Below are positions 54,023 through 63,824 of a stretch of 64,000 bases of DNA, piece by piece. Both the position numbers and the translations under genes were made by a program. The stretch covers positions 62,001 through 126,000 of the forward strand of contig JAKVBG010000001.1 in the NCBI GenBank assembly GCA_022447605.1, given 5' to 3'. How positions within the stretch are numbered: the stretch's first letter is position 1; the number at the start of each line of letters is the position of its first letter. The notes under the pieces were generated by a model. It worked only from the letters and a program-made list of their open reading frames with translations, searched no databases and was not told the DNA's origin. The DNA comes from Mariniblastus sp. (GTDB taxonomy: Bacteria > Planctomycetota > Planctomycetia > Pirellulales > Pirellulaceae).

Positions 54023-54076
54023 GGTTGTTTCACCGTTTGCCCCGATTGGAACGGGCAGACTACTTTCGATAAGAAT

Positions 54077-56899
54077 TTACTGCTGTTCATTCAATATGGC
54101 CAAATTAACCTGCTTGAGCAATGCTTTGTATTTGGGATTTCGTGAGTCACCTCGCATAATACGCTCCGCATTTTCCTTAGCATCCGCAAAAGCCCCATAT
54201 CTCAATTGTGCCTGGGCCAGAATAAAGCGCGTTTCGTCGTCCGCCGGGATACTACGAACGGCCAACGTCAAGAGTTCGATCGCCTCTTCAAACAACCCCA
54301 TTTCCAGCCGAACACGCCCCTTGAGTATCAACCGGTCCCGCTGGCTGATCGTCGCATCTGCCAGCAGGGCATCAGCGCGGTCCAGCGTTTGCATGCGGAG
54401 GTCCGGCTCCTCTTCCAGGCGGTCAACCGTAAACTGGTAGAGCATCGCAGGATCATCCGGAAGAATCTCCTCGACAACCTTCTGGCTGCTGACAGGTTGG
54501 ACTCGACGGACGGGCCGCCCGACTTCATCAAGGACCAGCCGACCAGCCTCGTTGTCAAATTGTCGAACGGCATGGATCGTCCGGTTATCGAGTAGTCGAA
54601 CCACGAACTTGTACCGGTCCGGATCGAGTAGGAGGTATTGCTTCAAGTGGGAAGCAGCCAAATCGACATCGCCGAAACGGAGATAAAACAAGGCTGCCTG
54701 TAAACGGTTGCGGATGTTGGACGGTGCCAAACGAGTGGCCCTCTCAAAATCATCATTGGGAAGATTCACCTCGTCCAGGTTTCGCGGAAAGGGGGAGTCG
54801 ATCACCGCATTGATCTCTCCCAACCGCATATGGACTTCGGGCTGAATCGGTGAAAACTGCTTGCTGGTTTCATACCAGGCCCTGGCAATCTCGTAGTACT
54901 TGCCAATGAACTCATTACCGATAAACCGCTTGGCCGACAGGTCCGACCGATCGTACAGGCGCTGCAAGCGTTCATGGATATGGGCAGGTGACGAGGAAGC
55001 GTATTGCTGTTGGATCCACTCTCTCTTATTCTCATCCTGCATCTGGCTAACCTGTTCCAGGTTGGCCATGGCGTTGCAGAAATCGACCTTCGACTTCTCC
55101 ACCCACAGGTTCGCCAGGTGATTCGCTCCTTTCACGCTCGGAGAACGGCGCATGACCGCCGCCAACCGCGTGATTCTTTCATTCAAGTCACCCACTTCCG
55201 GCAAACCCCAGCGGTCTTCGACATACGGCTGCCGGATGATCGACTGGGTAACCCATCGGCGGTAGAGATCCAGTGAAACGGCGGTGGTAGCACCAAACAG
55301 AACGACCAGGACAAGCGAGACCGCAAAATTGGGAAGCCGCCACCCGATCCAGGACTTGAACTTGTGCCGTTTCGGCATGCTCTGGGCCTGGTAACCGACC
55401 ACCCCCATGACGGCCGCTGCCGCCAACATGTTGGCAGGAATGTACAGGCCAAAATCAAAAAACGACGCAAAGGCCTGGCTACCGATGACAAAAATACCGG
55501 TGACCCCGGCCGCGATCGTCGAAGGTGTTTTACCTCGAAACAGAAGCAATAGCGCACAGTAAATAGCCAACGCCCAGGCCGCCAGGTAAATCACCAATCC
55601 AGGCCAGCCCATCTCGACAAGCGTTTGAAAGTACTGGTTTTCGGCATGGGTAAAGATCCGGTCCTCCAGATCGTTACGGTACAAGCGATGAACCGCGTGA
55701 TAACTACCCATCCCCGATCCAAACCAACCCATTTCCCCGACACTCTGCCACGTATCCTGCCAGTTCCGGAAACGCAAATTGTTATTCGACATGTTTCCAA
55801 CGTTGATCTTCTCGAAACGGGAAACCAGTTCTTCACTGAAACCGATCCACGTTGATAAAGCGATAATGGCAGCCATCAGGGGGACCATAAGCACACTGAT
55901 ATTCTTGGGGCGACGCGCCATCCCGTAAAACAACAGTGTCACAACAACCCCCGCGAACAGGCCCAGGACAGCACCCCGCGACAAGGAAGAGATGATCCCG
56001 ACCGCAATAAAAACGATGCCCAGAAGCGCAGCGAGCTTACCTGCTGTCAACTGGGAAACAAAATAGAGGAACTGCTGTTTGAATTGGCGCCAGATCGGGA
56101 TCTCTTTACTGATAATCGGAACGGGACCGTCCGTTCTCCGCTGCAACATCAACAACGCGAACAGGCCCAGTGCACAGGCAAAACAGATCAACAGGTATCC
56201 ACCCGCATTATTTCGATTGACGAACGGTCCAAATGGGGCACCTCCCTGAGTCAATGGGATCTGCCAGAAGAGCATGCCGTTAAACGTCAACTTCTGCACG
56301 ATCCCGAAAAAGGAGATCGCCACCCCGTTGATCGTCATCACGGCCAGGAACAGGAGCAGATGACTTCGCTGTCGAAAATATCGGCACCCGAGCATCAAGG
56401 CACAGGTTGCCATGACCAGCAATCGCAGCATCTGCCATGTCTGTTCCGTGTCGAGGGAAATTCGTTTGCCACCTGCGACTCCCGAAGTGCCAGCTTTGGC
56501 TGTCCCGTCCAATGTGCCAAAATCTGCATAAAGTTCTGCCTGACGCCCCAACAGGAGGTGGGCGACAGAATCGGAGAGGGCGGTAACCTGCAGCAAGCCG
56601 ATCCCGATGCCAAGGGCGACCAACACCGCCAGATATGGAACGACTTGCGATTTCTTTTTTTGGAGCGCTGTGTCAAACCACCAGAGGCCCAAACCCAGCA
56701 ACAGTGCCAACGAAAGAAAGTACTGCGGACCGAACTGAACACTGGCAATCATCCAGGGCGAAACGACGATAGCCGCTAACAGAACGATTCGGGCAGCCCA
56801 AGAAAAACGATCGGACCAGCTCAGGTCTTTCCAGCCACTTCGTCGCCGCGAGGGCGGCTCTGCCATTCCCTGCAATGTCAATTGATTTGGCGAAGTCAT
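54077..56899 (-). CDS. O-antigen ligase-like membrane protein with C-terminal TPR region
   Basis: The 940-aa protein from the ATG at 56899 has about 12 TM helices (residues about 30-560) with Wzy/WaaL-type features: the loop FGPFVNRNNAGGYLLICFAC, YHAVHRLYRNDLEDR and THAENQYFQTLVEMGWPGLV. After about residue 590 there is a helical region with TPR-like repeats (for example FVVRLLDNRTIHAVRQFDNE and the C-terminal FILAQAQLRYGAFADAKENA). The track start at 56977 adds 26 poor residues. It probably polymerises or ligates surface polysaccharide with the neighbouring WecA-like enzyme. Confidence 0.85.
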   Translation of the reverse strand: MTSPNQLTLQGMAEPPSRRRSGWKDLSWSDRFSWAARIVLLAAIVVSPWMIASVQFGPQYFLSLALLLGLGLWWFDTALQKKKSQVVPYLAVLVALGIGIGLLQVTALSDSVAHLLLGRQAELYADFGTLDGTAKAGTSGVAGGKRISLDTEQTWQMLRLLVMATCALMLGCRYFRQRSHLLLFLAVMTINGVAISFFGIVQKLTFNGMLFWQIPLTQGGAPFGPFVNRNNAGGYLLICFACALGLFALLMLQRRTDGPVPIISKEIPIWRQFKQQFLYFVSQLTAGKLAALLGIVFIAVGIISSLSRGAVLGLFAGVVVTLLFYGMARRPKNISVLMVPLMAAIIALSTWIGFSEELVSRFEKINVGNMSNNNLRFRNWQDTWQSVGEMGWFGSGMGSYHAVHRLYRNDLEDRIFTHAENQYFQTLVEMGWPGLVIYLAAWALAIYCALLLLFRGKTPSTIAAGVTGIFVIGSQAFASFFDFGLYIPANMLAAAAVMGVVGYQAQSMPKRHKFKSWIGWRLPNFAVSLVLVVLFGATTAVSLDLYRRWVTQSIIRQPYVEDRWGLPEVGDLNERITRLAAVMRRSPSVKGANHLANLWVEKSKVDFCNAMANLEQVSQMQDENKREWIQQQYASSSPAHIHERLQRLYDRSDLSAKRFIGNEFIGKYYEIARAWYETSKQFSPIQPEVHMRLGEINAVIDSPFPRNLDEVNLPNDDFERATRLAPSNIRNRLQAALFYLRFGDVDLAASHLKQYLLLDPDRYKFVVRLLDNRTIHAVRQFDNEAGRLVLDEVGRPVRRVQPVSSQKVVEEILPDDPAMLYQFTVDRLEEEPDLRMQTLDRADALLADATISQRDRLILKGRVRLEMGLFEEAIELLTLAVRSIPADDETRFILAQAQLRYGAFADAKENAERIMRGDSRNPKYKALLKQVNLAILNEQQ

Positions 56900-57407
56900 G
56901 GGTGGTCCAGAATGAAAAGACGAGACAGAGCAGAGACGCCCTGGGCGGGACGAAATTCGCGCATCAGGATGGCCCATGCGTCGCGGTCAGGGAAGATCCC
57001 AGGAAAGCCATCGGTACCTGTTTCATGCTAGGTTCGGCCAAGATGACTGTAAAGCCGCGCCCCATCATTTTGAGTCGACCGTTTCTGCAATTCCGTACCG
57101 CAATCGGTACGATCGTTAAAGTCCTTTACTGGACACCCTTGAAGTCTCTGATCGGGCCCGCCAGGAAGGGTTGATTGGCCCCCTCACAATCGTCCTGAAA
57201 ACCGGTTGGCTTACCTTCGAGAGCGGCTCGAATCGATCGAACCATGACGCGCGGTGAATGGCTGGTAAGTCAAAAAAAGAGCCACATCAACCCGGCTTCT
57301 ATCCGTCGCGGCAAGTGGGCAGGAAACGTTTCGAAGTACTCAACGCCTCCGAGTTACGTCGCCTTCAAAGCGAGGCAATGCCATTAGAACGGAAGACTGT
57401 ACAGCAA
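56900..57407. other. Intergenic region, no gene recognised
   Basis: The 508 bases lie between the O-antigen ligase start and the small membrane protein stop. The plus-strand ORFs at 56875 and 57258 lack motifs, and the second runs antisense through a better gene. No terminator or repeat is evident. Confidence 0.35.
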
Positions 57408-57716
57408 CTAGTCAGAGGATCCGTGAGCGAGGGAATAGGTGTACAGGACCGTAATCGTTCCTGCAGCCAGAAGGCTCCAAGGCATCCATTCCCGTGTATG
57501 GTAAGCCCGCTTCACCTCCGCTTTCGGTTGAGGTGTTGCCTGGTAGTAGCTACCCGACTGGTAACCGGCATTCTGAAAAGGGGATGTCTCCTGCTTTTCC
57601 TGCTTAACCACGCCGGCTGAACCGGGACGCTTGACCACGACTTTATCTACCAGCAGAGACTCTACGCCCAGAATCAGGAGGAAGATTCCCAGTGCCATCA
57701 AAATGGATCGAATCAT
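57408..57716 (-). CDS. Small two-helix membrane protein
   Basis: The 102-aa protein has an N-terminal TM helix (SILMALGIFLLILGVESLLV) and a C-terminal TM helix (MPWSLLAAGTITVLYTYSLA) joined by a polar loop rich in Gln, Ser, Tyr and Lys. No family is recognised. The ATG at 57716 is sensible. It stands alone, divergent from the response regulator at 58128. Confidence 0.6.
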   Translation of the reverse strand: MIRSILMALGIFLLILGVESLLVDKVVVKRPGSAGVVKQEKQETSPFQNAGYQSGSYYQATPQPKAEVKRAYHTREWMPWSLLAAGTITVLYTYSLAHGSSD

Positions 57717-58127
57717 GTCAATTTCCTATAGGCCAACGGTCTTCCTGAGTATCGTCCATGGAATTGACAGGTTTTAGACTAATAGGACCGGGGCCACAGA
57801 TTGTCGCAATGCCGGGTTTGGTTCCATGCATATGGAAAGAAGTAACGATTGTGGCGTTAAAACGGCGAACGGATAGCCCGAATATGACTCCGGCAAGTCG
57901 TCCCCAAACGTCATTTCGTGTATAGCAATTGAGAGCGATAGTGGTCACAATAACAGGGAATTGGCTTGGGTTCCACAGTCTGGTTTCCTTCCCGACAAAC
58001 GGCGCGACCAATTACCTCGTTCTCGTCGGTCAGCGATCGCTCGGGAACCGAAACGGACAAGCCGGTTTGATCCAGTATTTTTATCGAACGCGGTTCTTCA
58101 ACCTACTAGTAAAGATTATTCCTAGCT
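57717..58127. other. Intergenic region, no gene recognised
   Basis: The 411 bases separate divergent genes. The track ORF 57718-58011 has no motif or signal. Near 58115 the sequence is AT-rich (AAAGATTATTCC), which could include the promoter of the 58128 gene. Confidence 0.35.
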
Positions 58128-58514
58128 GTGAACAATCCAGACGAATCTCAACAGAAACACGTCCTGATCGTAGACGACGACCCCGAAATCACTGAGTCGA
58201 TCCGCTTCGCATTGAAATCCGCCGGGTTCCGGGTATCCATTGCTCGTGACGGAAACCAGGGGGTTGCGATCGCGGAGACAAAAGAACCACACCTGGTGAT
58301 CCTGGACATGATGATGCCACGCCGAAGTGGATTCCTGGTTCTCGAGCGACTCAGGCAGAATGACCAGGAACCGATACCGGTGATCATGATTACCGGCAAT
58401 GAGGGGAACCGGCATCAGCAATACGCTGAAATGCTGGGCGTTAATGACTATATCCACAAACCGTTTACGATGGACCGTCTACTGGATAGCGTTAACCAAT
58501 TGTTGGAAGCCTGA
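58128..58514 (+). CDS. Single-domain response regulator
   Basis: The 128-aa protein is a stand-alone receiver: acidic pocket LIVDDDPEI, phosphoacceptor Asp in LVILDMMMPRRSG, Thr/Ser in VIMITGNEG, and Lys in DYIHKPFTMD. It has no output domain, so it acts through protein contacts or phosphorelay. The start is GTG at 58128. hemQ begins 56 bases after its stop on the same strand, so the two may be co-transcribed. Confidence 0.93.
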   Translation: MNNPDESQQKHVLIVDDDPEITESIRFALKSAGFRVSIARDGNQGVAIAETKEPHLVILDMMMPRRSGFLVLERLRQNDQEPIPVIMITGNEGNRHQQYAEMLGVNDYIHKPFTMDRLLDSVNQLLEA

Positions 58515-58570
58515 TCCCGAAACAGTCACGTTCCATCCGTCAGGCCCGCGTCTTAATCAGTTGGTAAACC

Positions 58571-59413
58571 ATGAACTTTAATATCAAAGACATGGGGCAT
58601 GAATTGTCCGATGTTTGCCCCTCCAACGGCTGGCATTGCTCTCATTTTTTCTACCGTTTCGATCGCGCCCGCCTGGCCTCACTGACTGCCAGCCAAATCG
58701 AAACGGGACGCGACCAGTGGACCCAGCTACTTGATTCAACGACCCCCAACGCACCGGCGCGACTGCAAGTCGGCCTGGTTTCCGGCCACAAGGCAGATTT
58801 TTCTCTGATGGTGATGGATCCCGACCCGATTCGTGTGGAATCGATGCACCAGGAATTGATGTCCGGGCCGTTAGGCGTTGCCTTGCAACCGACGTACTCG
58901 TACGTATCGTTCAGTGAAATCTCCGAGTACGTACAAAGCGTGGAACAGTATGCCAAACGGCTCGCCCGTTCCGGTGAAGACCCGGAAAGCTCGGCATTCC
59001 AGACCAAGTTGGCCGCCTACACCGAGCGCCAGAAAAAGATGAACTACCAGAGATTGACCCCCAACTTCCCGGACTGGCCCGTCTCCTGTTTCTACCCGAT
59101 GAACAAATGGCGGTACCCAGGGGCCAACTGGTTTTCTCTCCCTTTCTCGGAACGCAACCGGTTGATGGCTGAGCATGCTCGAAGTGGCATCAAGTTTGCC
59201 GGCAAGGTAACCCAGTTGATCACGGTTGGGATTGGGCTGGACGATTGGGAGTGGGGCGTTACGCTCTGGGCCACCAATCCGGAACATCTGAAACAGATCG
59301 TTTACGACATGCGTTTCGATGAAGCGAGCGCCAAGTATGCCGAGTTTGGCCCGTTCTACACCAGCTATCGTTGCCAAGCGAAACAGGTGCTGGAAGCTTG
59401 TCGAGTCGTCTGA
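58571..59413 (+). CDS. hemQ: HemQ-like coproheme decarboxylase, chlorite dismutase family
   Basis: The 280-aa protein converts coproheme to heme b with hydrogen peroxide in the coproporphyrin-dependent heme pathway. Family traits are FYPMNKWRYPGANWFSLPFS, ERNRLMAEHARSGIKFAGKV and TQLITVGIGLDDWEWGVTLW. The Tyr in NKWRYPG is in the position of the catalytic Tyr of HemQ. The Arg needed for true chlorite dismutase chemistry is not evident at the expected place. Start ATG at 58571 is used; a later Met is not better. Confidence 0.9.
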   Translation: MNFNIKDMGHELSDVCPSNGWHCSHFFYRFDRARLASLTASQIETGRDQWTQLLDSTTPNAPARLQVGLVSGHKADFSLMVMDPDPIRVESMHQELMSGPLGVALQPTYSYVSFSEISEYVQSVEQYAKRLARSGEDPESSAFQTKLAAYTERQKKMNYQRLTPNFPDWPVSCFYPMNKWRYPGANWFSLPFSERNRLMAEHARSGIKFAGKVTQLITVGIGLDDWEWGVTLWATNPEHLKQIVYDMRFDEASAKYAEFGPFYTSYRCQAKQVLEACRVV

Positions 59414-59468
59414 AAACGCAACTCGGTTGACGAATGTCGAGCAGTTGACCCATCTCGAAACGAGGCAA

Positions 59469-59684
59469 TTACTTGCCGATATCTTTCGTTTCCGAGGGTC
59501 CCAGGCGACTGGATTTCTGGTTCTCTCGTTTTATCGCCTCGTAGACTTCCTGCCGATGAACGGGAACTTCCTGAGGAGCGTCAATACCCAATCGGACCTT
59601 GTCTCCACGAACATCGACGACCGTGATGACAATGTTGTCACCGATCATGATGCTTTGGTCTCGATGTCGCGACAAAACCAGCAT
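59469..59684 (-). CDS. csrA: Carbon storage regulator CsrA, translational regulator
   Basis: The 71-aa RNA-binding protein starts at the ATG at 59684 (MLVLSRHRDQSIMIGDNIVI), with AAGGA upstream; the track start at 59804 adds 40 non-native residues. The beta strands and RNA-binding Arg in VRLGIDAPQEVPVHRQEVYE are intact. It would bind GGA-containing leaders to block or tune translation. fliW lies 259 bases upstream on the same strand, matching the known antagonist pair. Confidence 0.96.
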   Translation of the reverse strand: MLVLSRHRDQSIMIGDNIVITVVDVRGDKVRLGIDAPQEVPVHRQEVYEAIKRENQKSSRLGPSETKDIGK

Positions 59685-59943
59685 GGCTGGATTCCTTAGT
59701 AAAACCGTGATTGCTTGTTCGGATCGATTGACCATGCACCCGACGGGCCACGGCAATCTGACTACAATGGGCAATCCCTTGCCGCGAAACAGAGAAAGCC
59801 GCAAGACTTGCTAGCGGTTCCCGATAACTAACATCGACTCGGTCCGACCGGCAATCGAGAATTGGAGACAAGCTGCCGTTTATTCCACCTGTGACTGATG
59901 CGCCGGCCCCGGAATAGGGATCGAATGAAATCAGGCGCTGAAA

Positions 59944-60384
59944 TCAGGCGCTGCGGCGCATATCATTCGGCAAGGTGGCCAAATCGTGCTGCAAGGGTTG
60001 TTCGTCAACCGTTACTACCTGGCTGCCGATCCGCCGCTCGAGGTTGATGACCAGCGGGGCCCTTAAGTTAACCGTTAATTTGTTGTTATCGCGACTGACC
60101 ACACCCAGTACAAATGCCTGTTCAGCGGCGGTTAACTGCAGTAATTCAACGTCCTCCGGCTCCAGTCGAACCTGGTAATCTTCCACAAAACGTCGAGGAG
60201 AAACGACAGGCATCGCAATATCGGAATGCTGCATGCTCTGCAGCCAGGCAACCGCCGTATTGTCAGAATCGGCCAATAGCACCCAGTGACGACAATCTTC
60301 AAAACCTAATAGACCGTTCCGGAAAAACAGAATGTCATCGGGTTCGATGTCGATGGCACCAAATCGTGTCGTGTGAATCTTCAT
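59944..60384 (-). CDS. fliW: Flagellar assembly factor FliW, CsrA antagonist
   Basis: The 146-aa protein starts at the ATG at 60384 (MKIHTTRFGAIDIEPDDILF). FliW landmarks include FRNGLLGFEDCRHWVLL and the C-terminal LRAPLVINLERRIGSQVVT. FliW binds CsrA and flagellin, coupling flagellin levels to translation. The track start at 60585 is too long. No flagellin or other flagellar gene is in the window, so the pair is away from the main flagellar locus. Confidence 0.95.
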   Translation of the reverse strand: MKIHTTRFGAIDIEPDDILFFRNGLLGFEDCRHWVLLADSDNTAVAWLQSMQHSDIAMPVVSPRRFVEDYQVRLEPEDVELLQLTAAEQAFVLGVVSRDNNKLTVNLRAPLVINLERRIGSQVVTVDEQPLQHDLATLPNDMRRSA

Positions 60385-60684
60385 GTTCAAGTTCCGATAA
60401 ACCAGCTGCTCCGGCGCAACGACGGACCGGTGGACTGCCTTTCTGATGATCGGCCGGTTCGGGTCAGGAAATCCAGTAAAACCCTGCCGGTTTCGCGCAT
60501 CGTTCCGATTGAGAAACGACTGTCTGCACCCAAAAAACGATTTGTCCTGTGGGCGCTGACGGACTAACCCCCGGAAATCGGGCATTTTATGGCCGTTTAC
60601 GATTCATCTCGACATCCGGCCGGCTTGCCGGGTACCATTGACCAGACAACCGTTTCCCATGTTCTTGATGTAACTGATAGCAAC

Positions 60685-62295
60685 ATGCTGCCGGCATTGG
60701 CCAGAGACTGGATCACCTTTTCCTACCACCGCGCAGGGATCGCGCTACTGTTGGGCCTGTTAGGCACTCTGCCGTCAACCCGCGCGGATGACTCGGTCGA
60801 CCAATTGATCGGCTCACTCGACAGTCCCCAGTTTATCGTGCGAGAATCGGCCACCCGACAACTGGTCCAAGTCGGAGCCCCCGCCCTGAAAAAATTGGCC
60901 GATCACTATTTCTCCGCTTCGCCGGAACAGGCTTGGCGAATCAAACGAGTGCTGGAAGAGATCGGAACCACCCACGAAGACCCGGAAACCTGTTTCAAAT
61001 CGATCGGGATTCTCTTTGTGCTGGATTCCAATATCGGTGATCGAATCGTTGAATTACTGGACGATTGGAAGGAAAATCGGAGCGACAAGGCGATCGAATT
61101 CCTCAAGTCCAAGGGAGCGCAGTTCAGCAATGGTCCTACCGGGATCAACCTCCCATTGGGCAGGCTGGACATTGATATTCGCCAGGTACTGGAAAGGGAA
61201 CTGAAATCCCAGGAACAGGCCAACAGCCAACCAAAACCGGAAACGGGCCCGCTCTCCCAGGATGACCCCGAGCAGGTTCAGGAAAAGGTCAGTCAAATTT
61301 TAAATGCCAGCTTGGCCGAAAACGAAAATTTTGTCTGGGAACTTTACCGCCAACTTCAATCAAAGCAGGCGGCTGGCTATTCGGGAGCCAAACCGAATGC
61401 GTTGGCTGGCAACCCGATCTTGATGAACCAACGCAACCAGATCATTTTGCAGCCTTTCAGTTTTGATACTTCCCAGGGCTTGCTCGCCGTCTTCGACGAA
61501 ACTTGGCAAGGGAGCGCCGACGACCTGGAACGTCTAGATCATATCTATCAGCTGAACGGTTTAGCATTCAAGAACCGGAGTATCTCGCTCGAAGAAGCCG
61601 TCCTGGTTTCAGGACTGGATCAACTGCAATACTTTGCGATCAACGGGTGTCATACCGACGGATACAAGCTGAAAGATTTGGGGCTGCCCAAATCGCTTCA
61701 GGTCCTAGACCTGGGCCAGTTCCAGCTGGATACAGCGACGGTTCAAATGCTGACTGACCTGAACCTGCTTGTGCTGCGAATGGAAGAGTGTGAGTTAAGC
61801 CCAGGTGCCATCGAGGCCTTTTCTTCCTTGACGACGGTCCAGAACCTGAGCTGGACTCGCACACCTATCAGCGGTGAGCTGTTCGATGCCATGGCCCAAC
61901 TGCCAGCGCTGCGTACGGTCAGTCTTTCGGTCAGCAAATTTCAGCACGAAGACAAGAAACGGTTCGATCAGCAGCGACCCAACTGCCGTTTCATCAATGT
62001 TCCGGTCGCTTTTCTGGGGGTACAAGGGCCGCAGACTCTCAGCTCTTATCAACGGGAAGAAAATTGCCTGATTGAACAGGTTGTGGCCGATTCCTCGGCG
62101 GACAAAGCAGGGATCGAACCGGGGGACATTATCCGCAAGGTCAGTGGACAACCGATCGAAAAATTTGAAGATCTGCGGATGTTCATCACCCAGCACAATG
62201 CCGGCGAGAGTCTCGAATTGGATGTCGAGCGCAACGGGAAGATCATTAAAATTCCCGTCGAACTGGGGAGCATCGACGAGTCACTCGTCCGATAG
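60685..62295 (+). CDS. Exported HEAT/LRR-like protein with C-terminal PDZ domain
   Basis: The 536-aa protein from the ATG at 60685 has a signal peptide-like start (AGIALLLGLLGTLPSTRADD) and a HEAT-like N-terminal region (LIGSLDSPQFIVRESATRQL). A long middle follows, with irregular LRR-like strands (LQYFAINGC, LQVLDLGQF, LLVLRMEEC). The PDZ domain (about 450-530) has DSSADKAGIEPGDIIRKVSG. The track start at 60589 is possible but adds 32 residues with no signal. Its N-terminal region resembles that of the gene at 605. It is divergent from fliW. Confidence 0.72.
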   Translation: MLPALARDWITFSYHRAGIALLLGLLGTLPSTRADDSVDQLIGSLDSPQFIVRESATRQLVQVGAPALKKLADHYFSASPEQAWRIKRVLEEIGTTHEDPETCFKSIGILFVLDSNIGDRIVELLDDWKENRSDKAIEFLKSKGAQFSNGPTGINLPLGRLDIDIRQVLERELKSQEQANSQPKPETGPLSQDDPEQVQEKVSQILNASLAENENFVWELYRQLQSKQAAGYSGAKPNALAGNPILMNQRNQIILQPFSFDTSQGLLAVFDETWQGSADDLERLDHIYQLNGLAFKNRSISLEEAVLVSGLDQLQYFAINGCHTDGYKLKDLGLPKSLQVLDLGQFQLDTATVQMLTDLNLLVLRMEECELSPGAIEAFSSLTTVQNLSWTRTPISGELFDAMAQLPALRTVSLSVSKFQHEDKKRFDQQRPNCRFINVPVAFLGVQGPQTLSSYQREENCLIEQVVADSSADKAGIEPGDIIRKVSGQPIEKFEDLRMFITQHNAGESLELDVERNGKIIKIPVELGSIDESLVR

Positions 62296-62372
62296 GGTGT
62301 CTTCCAGCAGTGGACCAGGATTGCGGAACGAAGATGAGACCACCGGCGCGGCGCATACCGTTCTGGCTGAAC

Positions 62373-62894
62373 CTAGGCAACGAAGGCGAGGTAATAGAAG
62401 ACCCAGCCCGTCAGGGCAGTCATCAACATGGCCAACGAGGCAATCCAACCCCATGTCCGGTGAAACCGGCTGTACGAACCCGGTTCCGGAGGACGGAATC
62501 TGAGCACCGCACCGAACAGCACATAGGCCCAAATGAACGGCGTGGGGATCGCGAATGCAAGATGAACCCACAGCGAGACGTCCACCAGGCCACTGGCTGA
62601 AAACGGTGATTGTTCGGCGGCACTACGCCAATCGGTAAAAAACCGGATGTCAATCTCAAAAGCGATGACCGTCACTGCCAAAATCAGCGCCAGACTGATT
62701 TGAATCGCCCGGTGGGCACGATATTCTCGCCGGGACCGGACCAGGTAAATACTGATGCCCAGCACCAAAAGGACCAGAAACATCGCACAGACAACCGTAT
62801 CCAGCATCAGCGATCCCCGAGAGGGGAGAAAACCGGTGGAACCCAATAGCCATCCCTGGCAGTTTTTCATTGAAACGGTTATCAGTTCAGTCAT
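62373..62894 (-). CDS. DUF420 family membrane protein
   Basis: The 173-aa protein has four to five TM helices with DUF420 features: LVRSRREYRAHRAIQISLAL, HLAFAIPTPFIWAYVLFGAV and SRFHRTWGWIASLAMLMTAL. Conserved His residues in the helices may bind heme or a metal. DUF420 proteins often sit near cytochrome oxidase genes, which are not seen here. The ATG at 62894 is used. It is convergent with the PDZ gene. Confidence 0.85.
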   Translation of the reverse strand: MTELITVSMKNCQGWLLGSTGFLPSRGSLMLDTVVCAMFLVLLVLGISIYLVRSRREYRAHRAIQISLALILAVTVIAFEIDIRFFTDWRSAAEQSPFSASGLVDVSLWVHLAFAIPTPFIWAYVLFGAVLRFRPPEPGSYSRFHRTWGWIASLAMLMTALTGWVFYYLAFVA

Positions 62895-63055
62895 AAAAAC
62901 TCAGGTTCCATCTCGTTTCAAACAGATCAGGCCATCTCTTGACCACTTTTCTTGAGACGCCGAACCGATTAGTTTATTTGAAAAGTCAGCCGGAAGCGAT
63001 ACAACTTGCCAGATCGCTATGGAAGAGCCTGTTCGATGAACCGAAGGATGCTCCC

Positions 63056-63139
63056 GGCCGAGTGGCGGAATTGGCAGACGCTCAGGATTTAAAATCCTGT
63101 GTCCATTAGGACGTGCGGGTTCGAGTCCCGCCTCGGCTA
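63056..63139 (+). tRNA. tRNA-Leu (UAA anticodon)
   Basis: The sequence begins GGCCGAGTGGCGGAATTGGCAG (the first G pairs as a G-U). The anticodon stem-loop CAGGA-TTTAAAA-TCCTG gives TAA. A long variable arm and the T arm GCGGGTTCGAGTCCCGC follow, closing with CTCGGCT and discriminator A. The length is 84 nt, class II. Confidence 0.93.
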
Positions 63140-63168
63140 TTTCTCCCTGACTTAGCCTGGCCGTCAGA

Positions 63169-63200
63169 GCAGGTAAGACAGCGTTTTTGGCTGCACCTGC
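63169..63200. other. Hairpin between tRNA-Leu and the DUF1080 gene
   Basis: GCAGGT pairs with ACCTGC, and inside it CAGC pairs with GCTG around a T-rich loop. It overlaps the gap between the convergent tRNA and DUF1080 gene and may help end both transcripts, though no T tail follows. Confidence 0.4.
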
Positions 63201-63824
63201 CTATTTCAGTTCCTTGATACGAACATTCCGATACCAAATCCGCTTGGCCTCGTCCTGGAAACTGATGTAACCACTGGCAGGGCGATCGTTCAACTCGGTC
63301 TGGCTCAGGTCCAAGTCCTGAATCTTCTCGCCATTGAGAACGACCACCAAATGATCGCCCCGAAGGGTGATGGTGTAACGGTTCCATTCGCCGGCCGGCT
63401 TGACCATCATCTTGGACGGCGCCGACGTGCGGATCACACCGCCACAGTCGTGGTGTCCAAATTTCTTCTTGCCGTGGGTATCCAGGATCTGAACTTCAAA
63501 GCCGCTCTTGACGTGGTTTTTCAGGTCGCCGACCCGCATGAACACGCCAGAATTCCCTTTCTTGTTGAACTTGAACTCCAGGTCCAGTACAAAATCAGCG
63601 TACTTTCGATCCGTCGTCAGGTAATCCGGGTAACGCTGCCAGCCACTCTCACCTTCTCTCGGTTTGAGCGTCACGACATTTCCTTCTTCGATCACCCAAT
63701 TCCCGCTGGTCTGCCAGCCTGACAGATCCTTCCCGTTGAACATTGGCTTGAACTCAGGATCTTGGGGGACATAGCCTTCTGTTGCCAACAGGGTGGCAAT
63801 CACGATCCATACAATCTTGTTCAT
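63201..63824 (-). CDS. Secreted DUF1080 / 3-keto-disaccharide hydrolase domain protein (second copy)
   Basis: The 207-aa protein starts at ATG 63824 with a hydrophobic leader (MNKIVWIVIATLLATEGYVP). The DUF1080 fold is complete: FKPMFNGKDLSGWQTSGNWV, NKKGNSGVFMRVGD, HDCGGVIRTSAPSKMM and ASGYISFQDEAKRIWYRNVR. It is related to, but clearly distinct from, the copy at 7494. Substrates are probably glycosides or sulfated sugars in the medium. The right edge of the window is 176 bases upstream of its start, with nothing else recognised there. Confidence 0.9.
   Translation of the reverse strand: MNKIVWIVIATLLATEGYVPQDPEFKPMFNGKDLSGWQTSGNWVIEEGNVVTLKPREGESGWQRYPDYLTTDRKYADFVLDLEFKFNKKGNSGVFMRVGDLKNHVKSGFEVQILDTHGKKKFGHHDCGGVIRTSAPSKMMVKPAGEWNRYTITLRGDHLVVVLNGEKIQDLDLSQTELNDRPASGYISFQDEAKRIWYRNVRIKELK

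Noticed and set aside
57258-57620. 120-aa plus-strand ORF
   Set aside because: It runs antisense through the small two-helix membrane protein, which has the better coding signs.
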